A DNA stretch of 64,000 bases from Amycolatopsis nalaikhensis (GCF_030264295.1 NZ_CP127173.1:1495501-1559500); one strand, 5' to 3'; numbered from the stretch's first letter, positions 25,745 to 34,866 are shown. The notes: generated by a model from the letters alone, not told the origin. Program-made: numbers and translations.

Positions 25745-26368
25745 ATGACCGACCCGTCCGGGGACAAAGACCGCCCGGCCGCCGATCCGACCGTGTCGTA
25801 CGACCCGCCGCCGACCGCGGATCCCGCGCCGTACACGCCGGAGAACTACGACCCGCCCGCCACGGCCGAGCCGGACACCACGGTCGCGGACACGACAGCC
25901 GCCGACACCGCGAGCGCGGACACCACGGTCGCGGAGACCCCGGCCGCGCCGGGGCAGCTGCCGCCGGGTGCGTTCGAGACCCCCGCGGCGCACATCCCGG
26001 GCACGCCGTTCGCGACGCCGGGTGAGCCGGTTCACCCGGCGTCGGCCTACCTGCAGCAGCCCGGCTACCAGCAGGCGTACCCGTACGGCCGCCCGTACAC
26101 GGCGCCGTACGCGTCACCGCCGAAGCAGGACAACTCCCTCGCCATCGGCGCGCTGGTCTGCTCGATCCTCGGCTTCTGCTCCGGCATCACCGCGGTCGCC
26201 GGGCTGATCATGGGTCACATCGCGCTGAGCAAGACCAACCGCGGCGAGGCGGGCGGCCGCGGGATGGCCACGGCCGCCGTGATCGTCGGCTACGTCGTCG
26301 TTGCGCTGTGGGTCGGGTTCTTCACCACGCTGATCATCCTGGGCGCGAACGGCTACCTCGACAACTAG
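25745..26368 (+). CDS. Proline-rich DUF4190 membrane protein
   Basis: A 207-residue protein: about 125 residues of low-complexity Pro/Thr/Ala/Asp sequence with several DTT/DTAxAD repeats, then a two-helix DUF4190 hairpin (NSLAIGALVCSILGFCSGITAVAGLIMGHIAL and TAAVIVGYVVVALWVGFFTTLIIL). The tail faces one side of the membrane; role unknown. ATG 25745 has GAGGGGAG upstream. It corresponds by type and position to Rv1233c. Its stop shares the palindromic CTAG with the convergent slipin gene. Confidence 0.85.
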   Translation: MTDPSGDKDRPAADPTVSYDPPPTADPAPYTPENYDPPATAEPDTTVADTTAADTASADTTVAETPAAPGQLPPGAFETPAAHIPGTPFATPGEPVHPASAYLQQPGYQQAYPYGRPYTAPYASPPKQDNSLAIGALVCSILGFCSGITAVAGLIMGHIALSKTNRGEAGGRGMATAAVIVGYVVVALWVGFFTTLIILGANGYLDN

Positions 26369-27228
26369 TCCGCCGTCGGCAGCACGGCGTCGCCGGGGCT
26401 GCGCGGCGACGGCGTCGCGTGGCCGTTCACCTCCGGATTCGCCTCCTTGACCTCCGGCGCGGCCTCGGCTACGGGCTTCGGCGTCTGCGCGTCGAGGAAC
26501 CGCAGCAGCTCCACCGGGAACGGCAGGACGAGCGTCGAGTTCTTCTCCGACGACACCTGCACGACGGTTTCGAGCAGCCGCAGCTGCAGCGCCGACGGGG
26601 TGTCGGCCATCGTCGCCGCGGCTTGCGCGAGCTTGTGCGACGCCTGCAGCTCACCGTCGGCGGAGATGACGCGCGCGCGCCGTTCCCGCTCCGCCTCGGC
26701 CTGCCGCGACATCGAGCGCTTCATCGCCTCCGGCAGTGCGACGTCCTTGATCTCGACGCGGTCGATGTGGATGCCCCAGTCCAGCGCCGGGCTGTCGATC
26801 ATCAGCTCCAGGCCCTCGTTGAGGCGCTCGCGGTTGGAGAGCAGGTCGTCAAGGTCGCTCTTGCCGATGATCGAACGCAGCGACGTCTGCGCGACCTGGC
26901 CGACCGCCGACCGGTAGTCCTGCACGTTGACCGCCGCGACGACCGGGTCGATCACCTTGAAGTAGACGACCGCGTCCACCCGGACCGTGACGTTGTCCCT
27001 GGTGATGCCGTCCTGAGCGGGCACCGGCATGGTCACGATCTGCATGTTGACCTTCTGGAGCCGGTCCGCGAACGGCACCAGCACCATCAGGCCGGGTTCC
27101 GCGACCCGCGGCCGCACCCGGCCGAACCGGTAGACCAGACCGCGTTCGTACTGCTTCACGACGCGCACGCTGGACGCGAGCCAGGCACCACCCGCGACGA
27201 CGACGGCGCTGAGAATCTCCACCACCAT
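26365..27228 (-). CDS. Slipin/SPFH (stomatin-like) membrane protein
   Basis: A 287-residue band-7 protein: one N-terminal membrane helix (MVVEILSAVVVAGGAWLAS), SPFH domain (RVVKQYERGLVYRFGRV ... DNVTVRVDAVVYFKVIDP, about 20-170), a charged coiled-coil region (REAEAERERRARVISADGE-like) and a variable acidic/proline C-terminus. Stomatin-like proteins form membrane scaffolds and microdomains; many are near an NfeD partner, but none is present here. ATG 27228. It converges with the DUF4190 gene. Confidence 0.92.
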   Translation of the reverse strand: MVVEILSAVVVAGGAWLASSVRVVKQYERGLVYRFGRVRPRVAEPGLMVLVPFADRLQKVNMQIVTMPVPAQDGITRDNVTVRVDAVVYFKVIDPVVAAVNVQDYRSAVGQVAQTSLRSIIGKSDLDDLLSNRERLNEGLELMIDSPALDWGIHIDRVEIKDVALPEAMKRSMSRQAEAERERRARVISADGELQASHKLAQAAATMADTPSALQLRLLETVVQVSSEKNSTLVLPFPVELLRFLDAQTPKPVAEAAPEVKEANPEVNGHATPSPRSPGDAVLPTAD

Positions 27229-27319
27229 GGCTGCTCCCGGGGCTCGATTTCCCCTGAAATCCCAGCGTACGCCCGTGCGGACCAGCGCGAAAAGCGCTGG
27301 ACGCGGCTGCCAGGCTGGG

Positions 27320-28232
27320 GTGGTGCACGATCTTGCCGTCCCGCCGCTGTTCGCCGCGCGGGCCCCGCGGGTCCTCGGCCCGGAAGCCGTCCCGTGGCTC
27401 GCGGCGCTGCCGGAACTGGCCGCCGCCTACGCGCGGAAGTGGGGACTGACGTTCGAGGGCGCGGCGATGCACGGCTACGTCGGCGTCGTGCAGCCCGCGC
27501 GCCGGGCCGACGGCACCCCGGTGGTGCTGAAACTGGGCTGGCGGGACGAAGAGTCCGCCGACGAGCCGCTCGCACTGTCCACATGGAACGGTCGAGGTGC
27601 GGTGCTGCTGCTGGAGTCCGCGCCCGAGGACGGCGTCCTGCTCCTGGAGCGGCTGGACGCGAGCCGCACCCTCGACGACCTCCCGCTGCGGTCCGCCGTG
27701 CCGCTCATCGGCGAGCTGGCGCGGCGCCTGGCCGTCCCCGCACCGCCGTCGCTGGCGCGGCACCTGCGTGTCGAAGCCGAGGAGCTGGTCGAGGAGCTGC
27801 CCCGGCGGTGGGCGGAGCTGGGCGAGCCGTTCGAGCGGCGGCTGGTCGACGACGCCGTCGCGATCTGCCGCGAAGCTCGGGCCGTCGGCGGATGAGCTGC
27901 TGGTGAACGAGGACCTGCACTTCGAGAACGTCCTGGCCGGCACGCGCGAGCCGTGGCTGGTCATCGACCCCAAGCCCCTTTCCGGCGACCTCGAGTGGGG
28001 CGTCATCCCGTTGTTCTGGAACCGCTTCACCGAGTCCACACTGGACGAACGGTTTCGGATGATCGTCGCCTCGCAGGAGCTGGACGCCGCCCGCGCCCGC
28101 GGCTGGACGCTCGTGCGGGCCGTGCAGAACTGGCTCTGGATGATCGAAGAACACCTCGAACCCGGCGAAGAAAGCGACGACCCGGCCTTCGTCACAGTGG
28201 CGGAAATCGCTCCGTGGGCGGCCAGCCGATAG
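27320..28232 (+). pseudogene. Aminoglycoside/streptomycin 6-phosphotransferase-like, frameshifted
   Basis: Two overlapping frames together give one APH(6)/hydroxyurea-type kinase of about 303 residues. The first (to 27895) covers the ATP-binding lobe (VVLKLGW, VLLLERL). The second, from about 27876 to 28232, carries the catalytic VNEDLHFENVL and VIDPKPLSGDLEWG metal-binding segment. The switch lies at GAAGCTC (27872-27878): removing one A gives GAGCTC and an unbroken ICRELGPSADELL. So either a recent single-base insertion inactivated it or the base is a sequencing error. Start at GTG 27320 or 27323. Such kinases phosphorylate streptomycin or unknown small molecules. Confidence 0.75.
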
Positions 28233-28242
28233 TGTCAGCGGC

Positions 28243-29520
28243 ATGGCCGCGGTCAACAGGGTTTTCGCAGCTCAGCTGTCCGGGTTGCCGGTGTTCGGCC
28301 CGGACGGCGAGTCCATCGGCCGGGTCCGTGACCTGGTCGCCGGGCTGCGCCTGGACGCGCAGCCACCGCGGATCCTCGGCCTGGTCGTCGAGCTGACGAC
28401 CCGGCGGCGGGTGTTCGTGCCGATGCTGCGGGTCACCTCGATCGAGCCCACCGCCGTCACGCTCGCCACCGGTTCGGTCAACATGCGCCAGTTCAACCAG
28501 CGCCCCAACGAGGTCCTGGTGCTCGGCCAGCTGCTCGACGCGCACGCGACGCTCGCCGGGTCCGGCACGCGGATCACCGTCGTCGACGCCGGGATGGAGC
28601 CGACCCGCACCCGCGACTGGGTGCTGGCCAAGCTCGCCATCCGCGAGCGGCGGCTCGGGCTGGGCCGCCGTCGCGCGACGATGCAGGTGCTGCCCTGGTC
28701 GGACGTCGCCGGGCTGGGCCTGGCCGACCTCGGCGCCCAGCCGCAGGGCGCGGGCCAGCTGCTCATGCTGTTCGACACGATGCGCCCGGCCGACATCGCC
28801 GCGACGGTCCGCGACCTGCCGCTCAAGCGGCGCCACGAGGTCGCCGACGCGATGGACGACGAGCGCCTCGCCGACGTCATCGAAGAGCTCCCGGACGACG
28901 ACCAGAAGGAGCTGCTGGCCTACCTGGCCGAGGAGCGCGCGGCCGACGTCCTCGAGGCGATGAACCCCGACGACGCCGCCGACCTGCTGGCCGAGCTGGC
29001 CCCGGCCGAGCAGAGCCGCCTGCTGGAGCTGATGGAGCCCGAGGAGTCGGCGCCGGTCCGGCGGCTGCTGGAGTACTCGTCGGACACCGCGGGCGGCCTG
29101 ATGACGCCGGAGCCGGTGGTGCTGACCCCGGACACGACGATCGCCGAGGCGCTGGCCCACATCCGCAACGCCGAGCTGCCGCCGGCGTTGGCCAGCATGG
29201 TGTTCGTGTGCCGCCCGCCGACGGCGACGCCGACCGGGCGCTACGTCGGCGTGGTGCACTTCCAGCGGCTGCTGCGCGAGCCGCCCGCGGAGCTGGTCGC
29301 CAGCGCCGTCGACACCGGGCTGCCGCCGCTGCAGCCGGGCGCGTCGCTGGCCGAGGTGACGCGCTACTTCGCGGCGTACAACCTGACCTGCGGGCCGGTC
29401 GTCGACACCGACGACCACCTGATCGGCGCGGTGACCGTCGACGACGTCCTCGACCACCTGCTGCCGGAGGACTGGCGCGAAACCGGGCTGCACGACACCT
29501 TGGAGGAAGACCGTGCCTGA
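28243..29520 (+). CDS. MgtE-N/CBS regulatory protein without transport domain
   Basis: A 425-residue soluble protein. Residues 1-140 resemble PRC-barrel halves (FGPDGESIGRVRDLVAG, RILGLVVEL), about 170-285 is the MgtE intracellular N domain with LADVIEELPDDDQKELLAYL and repeated EE-rich helices, and 290-410 is a CBS pair (GGLMTPEPVVLTPDTTIAEA). The MgtE membrane channel is absent, so it probably senses Mg2+ or nucleotides and acts on a partner. Its stop overlaps the DUF1003 membrane protein start by eight bases, making that protein the likely partner. It corresponds to Rv1232c. Confidence 0.88.
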   Translation: MAAVNRVFAAQLSGLPVFGPDGESIGRVRDLVAGLRLDAQPPRILGLVVELTTRRRVFVPMLRVTSIEPTAVTLATGSVNMRQFNQRPNEVLVLGQLLDAHATLAGSGTRITVVDAGMEPTRTRDWVLAKLAIRERRLGLGRRRATMQVLPWSDVAGLGLADLGAQPQGAGQLLMLFDTMRPADIAATVRDLPLKRRHEVADAMDDERLADVIEELPDDDQKELLAYLAEERAADVLEAMNPDDAADLLAELAPAEQSRLLELMEPEESAPVRRLLEYSSDTAGGLMTPEPVVLTPDTTIAEALAHIRNAELPPALASMVFVCRPPTATPTGRYVGVVHFQRLLREPPAELVASAVDTGLPPLQPGASLAEVTRYFAAYNLTCGPVVDTDDHLIGAVTVDDVLDHLLPEDWRETGLHDTLEEDRA

Positions 29521-30013
29521 GCTGACTTCGGGACGGCGGCTCGACCAGCCCCGCAGCCAAGCCCGGTTCAAGCTGAACATCGACCCGGACACCTTCGGGC
29601 GGTTGTCCGAGCGGCTGGCGCGGTTCCTCGGCACCGGGAAGTACCTGTTCTGGCAGACGCTGATCGTCATCGTGTGGATCGTGCTGAACATCACGGCGGT
29701 GTCGCTGCAGTGGGACCCGTATCCGTTCATCCTGCTCAACCTGGCTTTTTCGACCCAGGCGGCGTACGCGGCGCCGTTGATCCTGCTGGCGCAGAACCGC
29801 CAGGACGACCGCGACCGCGTCTCCCTGGAGGAGGACCGCAACCGGGCGGCCCAGACGAAAGCGGACACGGAATACCTGGCCAGGGAGCTGGCGGCGCTGC
29901 GGCTGGCGATCGGTGAGGTGGCGACGCGCGACTACCTGCGCAGCGAGCTGGACCGGCTGCGCGAGGACCTGGACGTCAAGCCCAGGAAGCCGCGCACTCC
30001 TACCGGCTCGTAA
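29513..30013 (+). CDS. DUF1003 membrane protein
   Basis: A 166-residue protein with two membrane helices (YLFWQTLIVIVWIVLNITAV and FILLNLAFSTQAAYAAPLILLAQNRQ, the DUF1003 signature) between a polar N-terminus and a long charged coiled-coil C-terminus (LEEDRNRAAQTKADTEYLARELAALR). Function unknown. GTG 29513 overlaps the upstream CBS gene by eight bases, and mrp starts only two bases after its stop, so the three genes are one operon, as Rv1232c-Rv1229c appear to be in mycobacteria. Confidence 0.9.
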   Translation: MPELTSGRRLDQPRSQARFKLNIDPDTFGRLSERLARFLGTGKYLFWQTLIVIVWIVLNITAVSLQWDPYPFILLNLAFSTQAAYAAPLILLAQNRQDDRDRVSLEEDRNRAAQTKADTEYLARELAALRLAIGEVATRDYLRSELDRLREDLDVKPRKPRTPTGS

Positions 30014-30014
30014 C

Positions 30015-31169
30015 ATGGACGGGGTGACCAGCACTCAGCAGCTCCCCAGCGTCGAGGACGTCCGCAGCGCGCTGAAGAGCGTGCAAGATCCCGAGATCCG
30101 GAAACCCATCACGGACCTGGGGATGGTCAAGGACGTCGCCGTCGCCGACGACGGCGTCGTCACGGTCGGCATCTACCTGACGGTGGCGGGCTGTCCCCTG
30201 AAGGCGACGCTGACCAATGACACCCGCGAGGCGGTTTCGAAGCTGCCCGGCGTCGTGGACGTGCGCGTCGAGCTGGACGTGATGAGCGACGAGCAGCGCT
30301 CGGAGCTGCGGAAGTCCCTGCGCGGGGACGCCGCGGAGCCGGTGATCCCGTTCGCGCAGCCGGGCTCGATGACGCGGGTGTACTGCGTGGCGTCGGGCAA
30401 GGGTGGCGTGGGCAAGTCGTCGGTGACGGTCAACCTGGCGGCGGCGATGGCCGCGCGCGGGCTGTCGGTCGGCGTGGTGGACGCGGACATCTACGGCCAC
30501 TCGATCCCCCGCATGCTGGGCGCGCGCGAGAAGCCGACCAAGGTCGACACGATGATCATGCCGCCGCAGTCCCACGGCGTGAAGGTGATCTCGATCGGCA
30601 TGTTCACCCCGGGCAACACGCCGGTGGTGTGGCGCGGGCCGATGCTGCACCGGGCGTTGCAGCAGTTCCTGGCGGACGTGTTCTGGGGCGACCTGGACAT
30701 CCTGCTGCTGGACCTCCCGCCGGGCACGGGCGACATCGCCATTTCGGTGGCCCAGCTGATCCCGAACGCGGAGATCCTGGTGGTGACGACCCCGCAGCAG
30801 GCGGCGGCCGAGGTGGCCGAGCGCGCCGGCGCGATCGCGCTGCAGACGCGTCAGCGCGTGGCGGGGGTAATCGAGAACATGTCGTGGCTGGAGCAGGCCG
30901 ACGGATCCCGCCTGGAGCTGTTCGGCTCCGGCGGCGGCCAGACGGTGGCGGACTCGCTGACCAAGTCGATCGGGTCCGAGGTGCCGCTGCTGGGTCAGGT
31001 GCCGATGGACCCGCGGATGGTTTCCCAGGGCGACGCCGGCGAGCCGCTGGTGCTGACCGAGCCGGAGGCCCCGGCGTCGCTGGTGCTGAAGGAAGCGGCG
31101 AAGAAGCTGACGGTGAAGGCCCGCGGCCTGGCGGGGATGATGCTGAACGTGACCCCGGCGGGCCGTTAG
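30015..31169 (+). CDS. mrp: Mrp/ApbC-family iron-sulfur carrier ATPase
   Basis: A 384-residue P-loop ATPase thought to carry and transfer iron-sulfur clusters. An N-terminal MIP18/DUF59 domain (about 10-90, with CPLK at Cys60) is followed by the Mrp ATPase: deviant Walker A KGGVGKSS at 129-136, DADIYGHSIPRM and DLPPGTGD. The CxxC pair found after ENMS in many Mrp proteins is missing (ENMSWLEQADGS), as I recall is usual in actinobacteria, so cluster binding may differ. ATG 30015 lies two bases after the DUF1003 stop; GTG 30024 is an alternative. Confidence 0.92.
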   Translation: MDGVTSTQQLPSVEDVRSALKSVQDPEIRKPITDLGMVKDVAVADDGVVTVGIYLTVAGCPLKATLTNDTREAVSKLPGVVDVRVELDVMSDEQRSELRKSLRGDAAEPVIPFAQPGSMTRVYCVASGKGGVGKSSVTVNLAAAMAARGLSVGVVDADIYGHSIPRMLGAREKPTKVDTMIMPPQSHGVKVISIGMFTPGNTPVVWRGPMLHRALQQFLADVFWGDLDILLLDLPPGTGDIAISVAQLIPNAEILVVTTPQQAAAEVAERAGAIALQTRQRVAGVIENMSWLEQADGSRLELFGSGGGQTVADSLTKSIGSEVPLLGQVPMDPRMVSQGDAGEPLVLTEPEAPASLVLKEAAKKLTVKARGLAGMMLNVTPAGR

Positions 31170-31200
31170 TCCCCAGCGCCCCAGGCGGCCCGCAAAAGTC

Positions 31201-31247
31201 TTGAATGAGTCATTCAGGACCTCCGACGCCCTGAATGACTCATTCAA
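31201..31247. repeat. Paired TGAATGASTCATTCA palindromes, copy 3
   Basis: TGAATGAGTCATTCA (31202-31216) and TGAATGACTCATTCA (31232-31246), again 30 bp apart. Flanks TCT and AGA make the pair one long inverted repeat. It follows the mrp stop between convergent genes and may act as terminator. Confidence 0.8.
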
Positions 31248-31270
31248 GACACCCGGCGGGCCGCCAGTGC

Positions 31271-31361
31271 CAAGCGCCCCAATGTGGCCTTCGGTGCGTC
31301 AGACGCAACCAAGGCGGCCTTCGGTGCGTCAGACGCAACCAAGGCCGCCTTGGGGCGCTTG
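31271..31361. repeat. Hairpin element with an internal 30-bp tandem duplication
   Basis: Outer 12-bp arms CAAGCGCCCCAA (31271-31282) and TTGGGGCGCTTG (31350-31361) are perfectly complementary. Inside, a 30-base unit is repeated exactly (31286-31315 and 31316-31345); each unit folds on itself through GCGTC/GACGC and GCCTT/AAGGC. It lies at the mrp/tatB convergent junction. Confidence 0.85.
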
Positions 31362-31371
31362 AGAACTGGGG

Positions 31372-31794
31372 CTACGTGGCGTCCGGGTCGATCGGCGGGC
31401 GCTCGCCCGGCTTCAGGGGCTCCGGCGCGGACTGCGTCTGGCCCACCGTGTAGCCGTTCGAGCCGTTCGTCCCGTTGGTCGGTGTGCTGCTGCCGTTCGT
31501 GATGCCCTTGAGCCCCAGTGGGTCCGCGTCGCCGTCGAACAGGTGCTGCGTCACCACTCGCTTCGGGTCGAAATTGCGCAGACCTCGCAAGTCCTCCAGC
31601 GGCTTGCGCAGCTGGTCGAACTCCGGGCCCATCTCCTCACGGAGCTGCTCGCGCGCGCCCGTCGCGAAGTCGCGGACCTTCTTCACGCTCTTCGCGAGCC
31701 ACGACGCCGCCTCGGGCAGCCGTTCCGGGCCGAGGATGAAGAGACCGGCGATGATGAGGACGAGGATTTCGCCCCATCCGACGCTGTCGAACAC
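31372..31794 (-). CDS. tatB: Twin-arginine translocase subunit TatB
   Basis: A 140-residue TatB: N-terminal membrane helix ([17 protein letters not shown]) with the conserved [22 protein letters not shown] hinge and amphipathic helix, followed by a low-complexity Asn/Thr/Gly and proline tail. It binds twin-arginine signal peptides with TatC to start export of folded proteins. GTG 31794. As in M. tuberculosis (sigE-rseA-htrA-tatB), it lies directly downstream of the envelope-stress genes. Confidence 0.93.
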   Translation of the reverse strand: MFDSVGWGEILVLIIAGLFILGPERLPEAASWLAKSVKKVRDFATGAREQLREEMGPEFDQLRKPLEDLRGLRNFDPKRVVTQHLFDGDADPLGLKGITNGSSTPTNGTNGSNGYTVGQTQSAPEPLKPGERPPIDPDAT

Positions 31795-31872
31795 CAGTCA
31801 ACCTCCGAAGAAGAACCTACCCGCCCAGGGTACCCGCCCGCGGCCGCGCTCCGGCAGGCCGAACGCGGGAAC

Positions 31873-33387
31873 TCAGTCGGAAGCCAGGGTTACGTCCACG
31901 ACGAAGCTCGCGCCGTCGCGGGCCAGGGACACCGGGACCACTTCGCCGACGTCGTGCGCGCGGACCGCCACCGTCAGCTCCGCGGAGTCGCGGACCAGGC
32001 GGTTGCCGATCTTCGTGATGACGTCGCCCTCCTTGATGCCCGCGTTCGCCGCCGGGCCGCCGGGCGCCACGTTCTTCACCTGCGCGCCCATCGTCGAGGA
32101 ACCCGCCACCGTCGAGGACGCGTTGATGCCGATGTCCGCGTGCTGGACCTTGCCGTCCTTGATCAGCGCTTTCGCGATCTTGATCGCGTAGTCGCTGGGG
32201 ATGGCGAAGCCGATGCCGATGCTGCCGCCGTCCGCGCTGGACGAGCGGATCGACGAGTTGATCCCGACCAGCGCGCCGGTCGCGTCGACGAGCGCGCCGC
32301 CCGAGTTGCCGTGGTTGATCGCCGCGTCGGTCTGGATGGCCTCGTACGTCACGGGCGCCGCCCCGTTGTCGCCGCCCGCGGTGATCGGGCGGTTCAACGC
32401 GCTGACGATCCCCGCCGTCACCGAGTTCTGCAGCGCCAGCGGCGAGCCGATCGCCATCACCGTGTCGCCGACCTGCAGATCCGCGGACTTGCCGATCTGC
32501 AGCACCGTCGGGTTGGTGACGTTCACCTTCACCACGGCCAGGTCGGTCTTCTGGTCCGCGCCGACGAGCTTGGCCTCGGTGCGGGTGCCGTCGACGAAGA
32601 TCGCCGTCACCTTGACGCCCGGGTCGGCCGCCGCGGAGGCGATGACGTGCTCGTTGGTGAGGATGTAGCCCTGCGGGTCGATCATCACGCCGGAGCCCTG
32701 CTCGCCGGATTCGGCGCCGGGCTTGAACACCTCGAGCGAGACGACGGCCGGTGCGACGCGCTTGGCGATGTCGGCGACGGAGCCGGCGGGCCGCTCCTTG
32801 GCCGCTTCGGCCTCGGAGATCGTGGCGGAGCCGGTGAGCTCGGTGCCGGTGTCGGCGACCCACCAGCCGACCAGGCCGCCGGCCGCCCCGACGAGCAGCG
32901 CGACGACGCCGAGCAGCGCCAGCGCCTTCGGCTGCACGCGGCGTCCGAACAGCACCTCGGGCAGGCTGAGCAGCGCGCCGGGCGGCCGTTTCGCGGGCTT
33001 TTCCTCGTCTTCGGCGGGCACCGCGGGCCCGGCGAGCACCGCACCGGCACCCGGATCGCGCCACGGGTCGGCGGTGCTGTTCCACAGCGGCGGGTCGGCT
33101 TCCGGCGGTTCACCGGTGGCTTCGCGAGGCCGTTCGAGCAGCACGCCTTCGGCCCCCGGCGGCCGCCGGAAGGCTTCGGCGAGCGACTCGGGCGCGGGCG
33201 GGGCGAGGCTGACGCCGTTGGTCCGCTGCGGGGTGTAGAGCTGGTCGAACGCCCCGTCGACGCCCTGCGGCCGCCCGAACACGGCGGCCTGCGCCGGATC
33301 GACGGCGGGCCGCGCGAGCGGCCGCGGACCCAGCCGGTCGGCTTCGCGCGCGCCGGGCTGCTCGGGATTCACGTTCGGCTCGGTCAT
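31873..33387 (-). CDS. htrA: Membrane-anchored HtrA serine protease with PDZ domain
   Basis: A 504-residue envelope protease. A cytoplasmic, proline-rich N-terminus of about 150 residues leads to a membrane helix (155-177) and an external trypsin-like domain with the triad His247 (TNEHVIA), Asp282 (KTDLAVV) and Ser362 (NHGNSGGALV), then a PDZ domain (about 410-500, GGPAANAGIKEGDVITKIG). It should degrade or process misfolded envelope proteins in the SigE response. ATG 33387 has GGGGA upstream; the open frame to 33513 is not protein-like. It follows rseA after a terminator-like hairpin. Confidence 0.92.
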   Translation of the reverse strand: MTEPNVNPEQPGAREADRLGPRPLARPAVDPAQAAVFGRPQGVDGAFDQLYTPQRTNGVSLAPPAPESLAEAFRRPPGAEGVLLERPREATGEPPEADPPLWNSTADPWRDPGAGAVLAGPAVPAEDEEKPAKRPPGALLSLPEVLFGRRVQPKALALLGVVALLVGAAGGLVGWWVADTGTELTGSATISEAEAAKERPAGSVADIAKRVAPAVVSLEVFKPGAESGEQGSGVMIDPQGYILTNEHVIASAAADPGVKVTAIFVDGTRTEAKLVGADQKTDLAVVKVNVTNPTVLQIGKSADLQVGDTVMAIGSPLALQNSVTAGIVSALNRPITAGGDNGAAPVTYEAIQTDAAINHGNSGGALVDATGALVGINSSIRSSSADGGSIGIGFAIPSDYAIKIAKALIKDGKVQHADIGINASSTVAGSSTMGAQVKNVAPGGPAANAGIKEGDVITKIGNRLVRDSAELTVAVRAHDVGEVVPVSLARDGASFVVDVTLASD

Positions 33388-33528
33388 CCATTCCCCGGTG
33401 CAGAAGATCAGGTGGCTGGGCGTGACGATACCCAAGCCCGGTGCTTCGAGTCTGCCGGTCACCCGGTGAAATGGCTGTTTCTTGCCAGGCCGGAACTTCG
33501 CACGGGACAGCAATCCGGACGTCGAAAC

Positions 33529-33559
33529 GGAAGGCCGCCACGACTCGTGACGGCCTTCC
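33529..33559 (-). terminator. Hairpin between rseA and htrA
   Basis: GGAAGGCCG (33529-33537) pairs with CGGCCTTCC (33551-33559), and the loop contains a further CACGA/TCGTG stem. Only three T follow on the minus strand (CCGTTTCG), so it may terminate partly and reduce htrA read-through from the sigE promoter. Confidence 0.5.
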
Positions 33560-33571
33560 TGGAACGAAGAC

Positions 33572-34228
33572 TCAGCGGATGCCGACCGGCGCCGGGGTGC
33601 TCACCGGTGTCGACGTCGGCGCGGGGGCCGGTCGTTGCTGCTGCGGGACCGCCATCTGGGCGGGCAGCAGGTTCGCCTGCTGCGGTGCGCCGCCGCCCGT
33701 CTCCGGGTTGGCGTCACCGCTGTCCGCGGACGTCCCGACCAACGCCAGCGCGCTCAGCACCAGGCCGGACACGACGACGCCCGCGCCTTGCGCGGCGCGG
33801 CGCTTGAACCGGCCGCCGCCGAGGACGTTCGCCGACTGGCCGAGCGGGGCCGACGAGCCCAGCGGGGACACGCCGCCCAGGACGCCCGTGTCGCGCAGCC
33901 CGGCCACGCGGTCGGGGCGCTGGATCGCGACCAGCTGGCCGTCGGCCGTGATCGCCAGGTTGTCCGGGGCGCTCGGCAGCTCGGTGTGCTGCGGGATCGA
34001 CTGCAGGCTCGCCAGGAACCCGGCCGACATCGACGGGGCGCCCGCACGGCGGATCGCCTCGACGGTCTGCCGCTGGGCGCGCACCTCGGCGGCGCACGCC
34101 TGGCAGCGCGTGATGTGCGACGCCGCGCGGTCACGGGCGCCGTGGGAAAGCTCGCCGTCCACGAAGGCCACCACGACCTCCGGCAGCAAGTGCGACTCGG
34201 GGAGTCCCCAGCCTCGCGGTGCGGTCAT
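33572..34228 (-). CDS. rseA: Anti-sigma factor for SigE (zinc-binding, membrane)
   Basis: A 218-residue anti-sigma factor. The N-terminal ZAS-type zinc motif has His38, Cys42 and Cys45 ([12 protein letters not shown]), the usual fold that holds an ECF sigma factor inactive and can respond to redox change. A single membrane helix lies at about 145-165 ([16 protein letters not shown]), and the outer part is rich in Pro/Gln. ATG 34228 overlaps the sigE stop by four bases. It corresponds to RseA (Rv1222) beside SigE. The predicted membrane helix suggests membrane-coupled control. Confidence 0.88.
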   Translation of the reverse strand: MTAPRGWGLPESHLLPEVVVAFVDGELSHGARDRAASHITRCQACAAEVRAQRQTVEAIRRAGAPSMSAGFLASLQSIPQHTELPSAPDNLAITADGQLVAIQRPDRVAGLRDTGVLGGVSPLGSSAPLGQSANVLGGGRFKRRAAQGAGVVVSGLVLSALALVGTSADSGDANPETGGGAPQQANLLPAQMAVPQQQRPAPAPTSTPVSTPAPVGIR

Positions 34229-34842
34229 ACCGACACCTTCGCAGACTCCGGTGCGTGAGCGCGCCGGCGCTCGAGCGAAGCGCGCAGTGCCTGGCGCCCG
34301 CGGTGGATCCGGCTGCGGACGGTGCCGAGCTTGACACCGAGCGTCGCGCCGATCTCCTCGTACGAAAGTCCTTCGACGTCGCACAGCACCACGGCGGCGC
34401 GGAACTCCGGGGGCAGCTCGTCGAGCGCCGCCTGCAGGTCCGGGTCCAGGTGCGTGTCCGAGTAGACCTGCTCGGGGCTCGGGTCGTCGCCCACGATGCG
34501 GTCGGTGTCGTCCGGCAGGCCTTCCATCCGCACGCGCGAGCGGCGGCGGGCCATGTCCAGGAACAAGTTGGTGGTGATCCGGTGCAGCCAGCCCTCGAAG
34601 GTGCCGGGCTTGTAGGACGCGAGCGAGCGGAAGACCCGGATGAAGGTCTCCTGCGTCAGGTCCTCGGCGTCGTGGGTGTTGCCGGTCAGGCGGTAGGCGA
34701 GCCGGTAGACCCGGTCGCCGTGTTCGCGGACGACCTCGTCCCAGGACGGCGGCGTCCAGGCCGCCTCGTCCAGGGACACGGGCTGAGCCGCGTCGACGTC
34801 GGTTTCGGCAACGGTCTGCATCGCGGGAGCAGGCACCTCCAT
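34225..34842 (-). CDS. sigE: ECF sigma factor SigE (envelope stress)
   Basis: A 205-residue ECF sigma factor. Region 2 (about 35-100) contains [22 protein letters not shown] and [17 protein letters not shown]; region 4 (about 140-195) holds [23 protein letters not shown]. It directs RNA polymerase to GGAAC/CGTT-type promoters under surface or oxidative stress. ATG 34842 is chosen because AGGAGAA precedes it at good distance and the predicted promoter ends at 34867, which rules out the in-frame GTG 34866. Operon with rseA; identity rests on the sigE-rseA-htrA-tatB order. Confidence 0.92.
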   Translation of the reverse strand: MEVPAPAMQTVAETDVDAAQPVSLDEAAWTPPSWDEVVREHGDRVYRLAYRLTGNTHDAEDLTQETFIRVFRSLASYKPGTFEGWLHRITTNLFLDMARRRSRVRMEGLPDDTDRIVGDDPSPEQVYSDTHLDPDLQAALDELPPEFRAAVVLCDVEGLSYEEIGATLGVKLGTVRSRIHRGRQALRASLERRRAHAPESAKVSV

Positions 34843-34866
34843 CTGCGTTTCTCCTGTCTGCTCCAC

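Noticed and set aside
27872..27878. Programmed ribosomal frameshift in the APH-like gene
   Set aside because: No slippery heptamer, no downstream structure, and the same GAAGCTC context breaks unrelated genes, which points to an inserted base.
31286..31345. CRISPR-like array of 30-base repeats
   Set aside because: There are only two copies, directly adjacent with no spacers and no cas genes.
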